A stretch of 64,000 nucleotides of DNA, taken from the NCBI GenBank assembly GCA_007026445.1, contig VDMD01000032.1, positions 248,001-312,000 on the forward strand, read 5' to 3'. The translations under genes were made by a program, and so were the position numbers. The stretch comes from Schizophyllum amplum (Eukaryota; Basidiomycota; Agaricomycetes; Agaricales; Schizophyllaceae). The notes beneath the pieces were generated by a model that saw only the letters and a program-made list of their open reading frames with translations, was not told the DNA's origin and ran no database searches. The number at the start of each line of letters is the position of its first letter. Within the stretch, counting starts at the first letter, position 1. Shown one piece after another: positions 58,407 through 64,000 of this stretch.

Positions 58407-59263
58407 TTTTTATCGGCAATTAGTCGTTGGCGTCGTCTGATCATCGCTGACATTGTCTCTTCTAGAGGGCATATCTCCCTGGACCATGCTAAGTTGTCGT
58501 GATCATTTCTGCCGCTCAGAGCCCTCCTACGCGATACGTCCCCGCCGTCCGTACAAGCGGATCTACGCTATCGGAGAATTCGCCTGGATCTACGCTATCG
58601 GAGGGCTCGCCTGGATCGACGCTATTGGAGGGTTCGCCCAGCGCGTGCCAAGTGGACAGAGACGCATTCGTTCCGGGCACCCTTCCACCGCGTCTCCATA
58701 AGGACATGCTGATATCATGACGACGCTGTCGTGCTGAAGGACTTCCTGTCGAAGCCTGGTCGAAGACTAGAAGCTCAAGGGCGTGGAGAAGATGCTGGAG
58801 ACGAACAACGGCTTCGTCCGGGTGAACTGATGATTCAACTTTGCCTAATTTGGTTATAATTGCGCTGTTGTTGCGTCTAGAAGCAATGCTGACTCACAAT
58901 CAAGGAACGATGCATGCTTAAACGTACGACGGCTTTATCACGAAGTTGAACATTGTGCCACGTGGCTGTCACGCCGGATTGAGCCGGCAGGCCGAGCACA
59001 TCCTCCCGGATGGCTGCCTCCACATCGTCGAGTTTTCGTTCGCCGAAGCCTGACCTGGCATGCCATCCGCCAGACTCGCGAAGGACGGCTTGGCCGAACG
59101 CTCATCATGGCCGCCGACGACGCAGCGAGTGCTTACCATCATCGATAAGCGCCCCGTTGTCGTGCGGTACCCGCAGGTGCAGACGCTCTAGATCATGATG
59201 ATAGAGCCTGCGCGCCACCTCGAGAAGTCCGACACCCGCTGCCCGTGATTCTACGTGAATTTG
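58407..59263. other. no gene recognised; short tandem repeat
   Basis: At 58559-58639 three 27-base units (GGATCTACGCTATCGGAG plus nine bases) occur in tandem, open in several frames. Fragments such as LKGVEKMLETNNGFVRVN at about 58770-58830 look like a decayed exon, but no gene model holds. Confidence 0.4.
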
Positions 59264-60807
59264 ATGGTCGCGAGGCCGCTGCTATATACTCGCTCGTGTG
59301 CGGCGATCCCGAGTCTCTTCTGCCGCGCTGTTGTCCAGGCGCTGGCCCACTCGACGATGACGAGTGGCCTCAGTCGCATGTATCATGATGCGCCTATATA
59401 CCAAGGGATGGCCTCTCTGGCGTATGGTGCGTCACGTTCTTTCACGTCATTCACGCCTGGCTGACCACAGTACGCCGCAGGCATTCATGCCGCGCTGTAC
59501 ATAGCGTCCGTCTCAGCCCTAGCGTAGGCACGCCGCCCCCTATTCTGTCCTGCAGGAAGCTGACCGCCTCAAAGGCGCCTCCCAAACAGCAGCCGGTTTC
59601 TTTCCTTCATGATGGCGCTGATGTTTTCCACGTCCACTGCGTGGATCATCATCCTCATCCGTCTCCAGTCCTTCAGCCTATTGGTGCGTTATCGCCCTGA
59701 CGACGCGCCTGCACTCCCGAATGGCCTCGCTGGGCTCACGGCAGCGGTTGCCCGTATCAACGTACGTGTACACTCGGTAATTTGCGGCGTCTTCCTGACA
59801 TCTCGGGGGCAGTATATGCTCTCCGACGTTATCGTCGCTTGGCGAGCGTGGGTTCTCTGGCCAGGGAATCGCCCTGTTAGGTGCACACTCGCGTTTGCGC
59901 TCTGTCTCCTTGTAGGTAAGGCTCTTATCCGCGCGCGCGGAGCGCGTAACGGTGGCCACCCGGACTCACCCATCTACAGTCAGCGGCTTCAGCGAACTCG
60001 GATACACGTACTCGAAATACGGCCCGTATTCATCCCTGGCAAAGCTTCCTGACCGCACGGATAATTATATCCGCGCCTTTACTGGATCTCTCCTCGTTGT
60101 CCTCTCAAACTTACTCTCAACGACTCTCGTGGCCATCAAAGTCTGGTAAGTACCTCATAGCATCGACCGATCTGCCACTGACTGCGCTTGGTTTGGGTTA
60201 TACCAGGCAGTACCGACGTAATGTCAAGTCTTACCTTGGAAGGTCGACACAGACGCGAGTAGAGAAGCTCCTGCTTTTGTTGACCGAGTCCGGGTTCATC
60301 TACAGCGCGGTTTGGGTAGGCGGCGCGCGCGATTCTGTTGTACAAATGTGGCGCTTACTACATTTTCGCAGATCGTATATCTCGGAGCTGTCTTTGCAAG
60401 CGCCAACACAGATGACGGGGATATACTAAGCGTCGCGAGTGGGATGGGAACCATGCTTCCGTCCATTGAGGTCAGGAACGCTGTCCACTATGCCGTTTAC
60501 GTTCTGATGCCCAGCATACTAGGGAATGTATCCCACCCTCGTCGTGCTCATCTGCTCTCTGCAGAGCTCGCCCACGCACGAGTTGGAGACTATGGAATTC
60601 GAGGTGTTCACGGAAACCGACGGTCATACCGCATCCACCTCTGGACGTAGTACGGGACGAATTAGGGCCGAGTCGATCGTTTTCCGCGTGAACGACGGTG
60701 AGGAAAACGCACATCCAATGGAAACATTCAGTAGCAGTCGTTACAAAGCTTGTTCGTCTACGACCACGATCTCTCCCTCTCTCGAGCGTTGTAATAATGA
60801 TAGTTGA
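59264..60807 (+). CDS. multi-spanning membrane protein, LSDV-motif family
   Basis: A multi-exon gene paralogous to the pseudogene at 33263-34464. Readable segments are RMYHDAPIYQGMASLAYG/IHAALYIASV (intron at the same site as the paralogue), SAWIIILIRLQSFSLLVRY-like helix, YMLSDVIVAWRAWVLWPGNR, CTLAFALCLLVG, SGFSELGYTYSKYGPYSS, LLVVLSNLLSTTLVAIKVW, RVEKLLLLLTESGFIYSAVW, IVYLGAVFASANT and a last helix GMYPTLVVLICSLQSS with a hydrophilic tail. About seven hydrophobic segments are expected. This architecture is abundant in Agaricomycetes, often in multigene clusters; the role is unknown. The start at 59264 is tentative, and a frame problem near 59520-59610 may indicate an unmodelled intron. Confidence 0.6.
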
Positions 60808-61534
60808 TTCAAGAAGCTTTGGCTACCGCGTCAATCAGCAGATCCGTACATGTTCATTTGCAGCGTTGATATCGGAGACATCGGAGGTTCGATCCGTCTG
60901 TACTGCCAGGCGACCAGGAGACTGATACTCAGCGCGCCCGGAACAACCGCTGTACGTCTTCAAAGCGTACGTGCGCCGCGCTGTCGTTTACATGGAAGAC
61001 AAGTGCCTCCCCACCGATGGCACGCTCGGGCTTGCCATCATACATCGACGGATTGAGCCCGGCTGTCTCTATGCAGTGAATAAGACGAGGGTGTCAAGGG
61101 TACTTATATGGCTCGATGAATACGCAGCACTGGCGCGAAAAAAGCAAGAGAGAGTGACTGAGAGGATGTATAAACTGCTACTATACAGGGAGCAAAGTAA
61201 ATGATAATGCATTGAGGAACTACACGGAAGTTGGAAAGAGCAGAGCCGCGGCGATGGTGGGAGGAAAAGACAGAGGCGGCGCTCGGGAATATTGGTCACA
61301 CTACCGGTGACACCCTTTTGGGCACGTGATGCGTCACCCGAACTCCAACCTTCAATTCGACTCAAGTTCGACGCGCGAGCGAGGTAGGCAAAGTAGAGAA
61401 CGGTGAATAGATAAGCATTATCCAGTATATCAACAGTATCCTACATAGAGACAGACGATGCACAGGATACTACTTGAGGACTGAAGCCAACAACGATGAC
61501 CTGAGATTACTTACCATCGCCACGACGCCTATCC
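60808..61534. other. intergenic
   Basis: No gene supported. Short frames at 60850-61200 lack family resemblance. This is the 3' side of both neighbouring genes. Confidence 0.35.
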
Positions 61535-62633
61535 CTACTCCTCGTCTACTTCCATACTGATATCTTCCTCGTCAAACCTTTCCGAAAAGTCGGCGTCTTC
61601 GCCGATACTCTCAACCTCTTCCAGACGGACAATGGTCTGGGACGCCTGGGGAAACACACGCTTCGCAAAAGCGCAAAGGACAACCTCACGATGATCGAAG
61701 TACCCGCTCATCGTCAGCGACTCCAAACTGCGCGACTGCGGGAGACCAATGTCCGCCGACATACGGCCCAACTCCTCGTCGACGAAGATGCCCACAGCGA
61801 GACTGACAAGCATCGGGCAGCTCCCCGCAAGCGCCAACAAAGACGACGCGGGGCAACGAACATCGAGAACTAGACGTTCAAGCGAGGACCACGCGCATGC
61901 GATCCTGCAGACATCGGCAACCGTCAGAGCGGGGAATTCCGCATAGTCGAAGCCCAGACGAAGGTAAAGCTCCCTCAGCTCGCGGAAGCCCAGAAGGGGC
62001 TCGATGCAGTCCTTTGGGATATCGTTCGGCGACCCTTCGACGCTTACGTCAAGGCGCCGCAGAACACCAGGGCTAGCCGTGCTTGCGATGAGGCGGATGA
62101 GCGCCGATCGTCCGCAAGACCTTGATGTACGCGGTGTAGTGGATGAGGGGAAGCCAGTCGTTGGGGCGGGTGGTAGAGCGCAGAACCTGCGGGATATGAC
62201 ATTTCAGCGAAGGAGCGGCGAGTCATGAATAGAGCACGCACAAATGTCGGTCTCGTGAAGTCCTTCGCGTCGTGGCTCCACATGCCTGTAGCCAGCGCGA
62301 CCGAGTGTCTGCCAACTACCGAGCCGTTTTTCGGGCTTTCATCCTGAACGTCTGTTAGCGTGGTGCGAAGAGCGCAGCGCTAAGCGTGGCCGCACGCACG
62401 TTGTAAAAGTACCACGCTTCTTGCGGGAGCAGCTTGAGCACGGCCAGTAGATCGACGTCGGACCAGAGAAGGGGGATCGCGAGCTGGTTCCACTGCTTGT
62501 TGACACATGCAACTTGCGCAAGCACGTCGCAGCGCTCGCGGAACGCCAAGTATTGGGGGCAGCATCGGTGATCGATGAAGAAGAGGATGTTGGCGACGGA
62601 CGATGGAGGAGTCCTGCATTGCTGAAACGACAT
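61535..62633 (-). CDS. F-box protein with leucine-rich C-terminal part
   Basis: Minus-strand gene. The N-terminal exon has an F-box-like pattern (VANILFFIDHRCCPQYLAF then AQVACVNKQWNQLAIPLLW), the usual start of agaricomycete F-box proteins. It is followed by VALATGMWSHDAKDFTRP and a C-terminal part with leucine-rich repeats (VLRRLDVSVEG, FRELRELYLRLGF, SSLERLVLDVRC, CPMLVSLAVGI, SLESLTMSGYF) and an acidic end (EEDISMEVDEE). Such proteins recruit targets to SCF ubiquitin ligases. The start at 62633 and the joins near 62350 and 62140 are approximate; a frame change at 62350 could be an intron or a lesion. These proteins form large, fast-evolving families in this fungal group. Confidence 0.65.
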
Positions 62634-63599
62634 GCATCGTCAGGGATGCTCTACTCAGGAGGGGGGATGGGGGCTGACCAGGGGTTTCGCCTCTGAATCC
62701 GTTACAGTATAAGCGTTCCGCACGGTGCGTGAGAGACTGAGCCGGTGAACGTGGCTTCGCAAGACGAGAACAGCCTTCGGGGAGAGAAGTGTGTGTCCAT
62801 GCCAACCTTTTGTTCACGTAAGGGTCTAGGGACGGTGGAAGACGCGCACTGAAAGGCCAACACGACAATACTGGCTGAGAAACAGATCTCGACCGTTCGG
62901 GAAGCAAAGTTATCTTTTGTTTTGGAGGTTGCTTGTTTCTCTGGATGAACTGTTGTGATTCTATCAAAGTGAGAGTGGCCGCGGGACTCTGAACTGCCGC
63001 GCGAGTCAGAAGTAGAACGATAGTCCTGGGGGAACAAGGAGTATGTGGCGTCCTACAGGCGACCGGACCGACAAGTCCGTCGCTTGGACACACACGTCTC
63101 GCCTGACCAGTGACGTCGTCTCCGTCCTTCCCCTGACTTGCCCGCGTTGTTTGCTGCTCTTCGTCGCGGAGGACCGATCGGCCAGCGCTCGCACTGCAGA
63201 TGCGAAAATAGTTCCTGAAAGCAAATACTGTCTAGAAAAACCGGACATCTTCCCTCCTCACACGCGAAATTTTGACGGTCTACATCGCGGCGACGGCGCA
63301 CCTGCAGGCGAACAGGCGCTTAACTGAAAATATTCGACGCGCTGATATATTTCGGCGCGTACATTTGTCGTAGTGCGTCTCCTTTCTTCGCGTATGCCTT
63401 CGTGCTCACTGACAAGTGTTCTTCCCAGACGAACACTATCCGAGCTATCCAGCCACGCGAGACCAACGTCTGTAAGATATTGCCTGAAGGTGCGTTACCT
63501 ACAGCACGGCGCGAATTCACCCTGCTGAACGTCTGCAGGCCACCTCACGATTACGACTACCGATCTCGATCACGCCCAACTCCGCGCGTGCTGTCAATC
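62634..63599. other. intergenic between divergent genes
   Basis: Shared upstream region of the F-box gene and the membrane-protein gene. No gene was recognised. Confidence 0.35.
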
Positions 63600-64000
63600 A
63601 TGGCCTTCCACGACGCTCTGTCCATGCTCTACCCATCCTTCAATGCACTACCCATCATCCTACTCTTCGCATGCATCCTCTACTTCGTCCTCCCTCGTAT
63701 CCGTCTCCTTCTCATCCTCGCTATAGTACTCTACACGGGCTTCCTCATCCTCCCCCTGCTCTACTCATACGCCCTCCTACCCGTCTGGCGCACCGTCCTC
63801 TTCCCCGTCTGGCGCGTCGCAAGATACGTCTTCGTCCCCTTCACATTCGCCGCCCGCATGATCTACCGTGGCGCACGCCTCGTCGTCCTCGCCGCGCGCC
63901 AGGTCGCCATCTGGATAGCATGGCTCGGCTTCTACGTGCACTTCGGCCGCCTCGGCTTCGACTACCTGCTCGACGGGTGGGACTGGGTGTACGAAGCCGC
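63600..64000 (+). CDS. membrane protein, 5' part, runs off the window
   Basis: The ATG at 63600 (context CAATCATGG) opens a frame that stays open for 133 codons to the window end. It has strong CT-rich codon bias (CTC, CTA, GTC, ATC), as in well-expressed fungal genes. The sequence holds at least two transmembrane helices (LPIILLFACILYFVL, LLILAIVLYTGFLILPLLYS), then aromatic and Arg-containing segments (LLPVWRTVLFPVWRVARYVF). No family was recognised, and the C-terminal part is outside the window. No intron is evident in this stretch. Confidence 0.6.
   Translation, partial: MAFHDALSMLYPSFNALPIILLFACILYFVLPRIRLLLILAIVLYTGFLILPLLYSYALLPVWRTVLFPVWRVARYVFVPFTFAARMIYRGARLVVLAARQVAIWIAWLGFYVHFGRLGFDYLLDGWDWVYEA

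Noticed and set aside
58407..58700. Missing 3' exons of the left membrane-protein gene beyond the Plavaka right end
   Set aside because: An acceptor-like TTCTAG exists, but the following translation does not resemble the paralogue's next exon.
62380..63093. 237-codon minus-strand frame overlapping the F-box gene start
   Set aside because: Low-complexity shadow without domain; the overlapping frame at 62355-62633 carries the F-box pattern.

Overview
The window is fungal nuclear DNA, almost certainly from an agaricomycete basidiomycete (possibly Polyporales; that rank is a guess). Genes are dense with 45-80 bp GT-AG introns that carry CTRAY-type branch sites. The transposon families present (Plavaka, KDZ with a CxC2-type cysteine cluster, large Gypsy elements) are typical of Agaricomycetes. 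No rRNA, tRNA or CRISPR was seen.

Left arm (1-16.8 kb): 1-5.4 kb is gene-poor, with a possible 1.28 kb terminal-inverted-repeat element and one small putative gene. A five-exon basic, acidic and coiled-coil protein gene lies at 5690-6926. Then comes a tandem segmental duplication on the minus strand: two secreted M28-family peptidase-like genes (7167-8803 and 10517-12142), each followed upstream by SDR sequence. One SDR copy is intact (13288-14101); the other is a split remnant (9591-10331). An HMG-box gene starts at 15698.

Gypsy element (16844-32230, 15.4 kb): two ~1.2 kb LTRs, PBS, gag, a broken PR-RT-RNaseH region, an open integrase with D,D(35)E and a polypurine tract. Between integrase and the 3' LTR is ~4.7 kb of antisense, apparently spliced cargo genes. 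The 5' LTR sits in the last codons of the HMG-box gene, so the stop codon of that gene is LTR sequence.

Nested DNA transposons (34.5-58.4 kb): a Plavaka-type element bounded by 205 bp inverted repeats (34537-34741 and 58202-58406) carries a spliced transposase gene and a DUF6698-like gene. The latter is interrupted by a 14.26 kb KDZ element (42164-56425) with imperfect inverted repeats. The KDZ element holds an intact 11-exon KDZ transposase (1118 aa) and three cargo genes, one with a nonapeptide minisatellite. The 3' coding end of the interrupted gene reappears at 56437-56566. The Plavaka element itself lies in an intron of a degenerate multi-spanning membrane protein gene.

Right arm (58.4-64 kb): a better preserved paralogue of that membrane protein (59264-60807), an F-box/leucine-rich gene on the minus strand (61535-62633), and the 5' part of a membrane protein running off the window (63600-64000). 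The layout reads as host genes invaded in layers: Gypsy into the HMG-box gene, Plavaka into a membrane-protein gene, KDZ into Plavaka.
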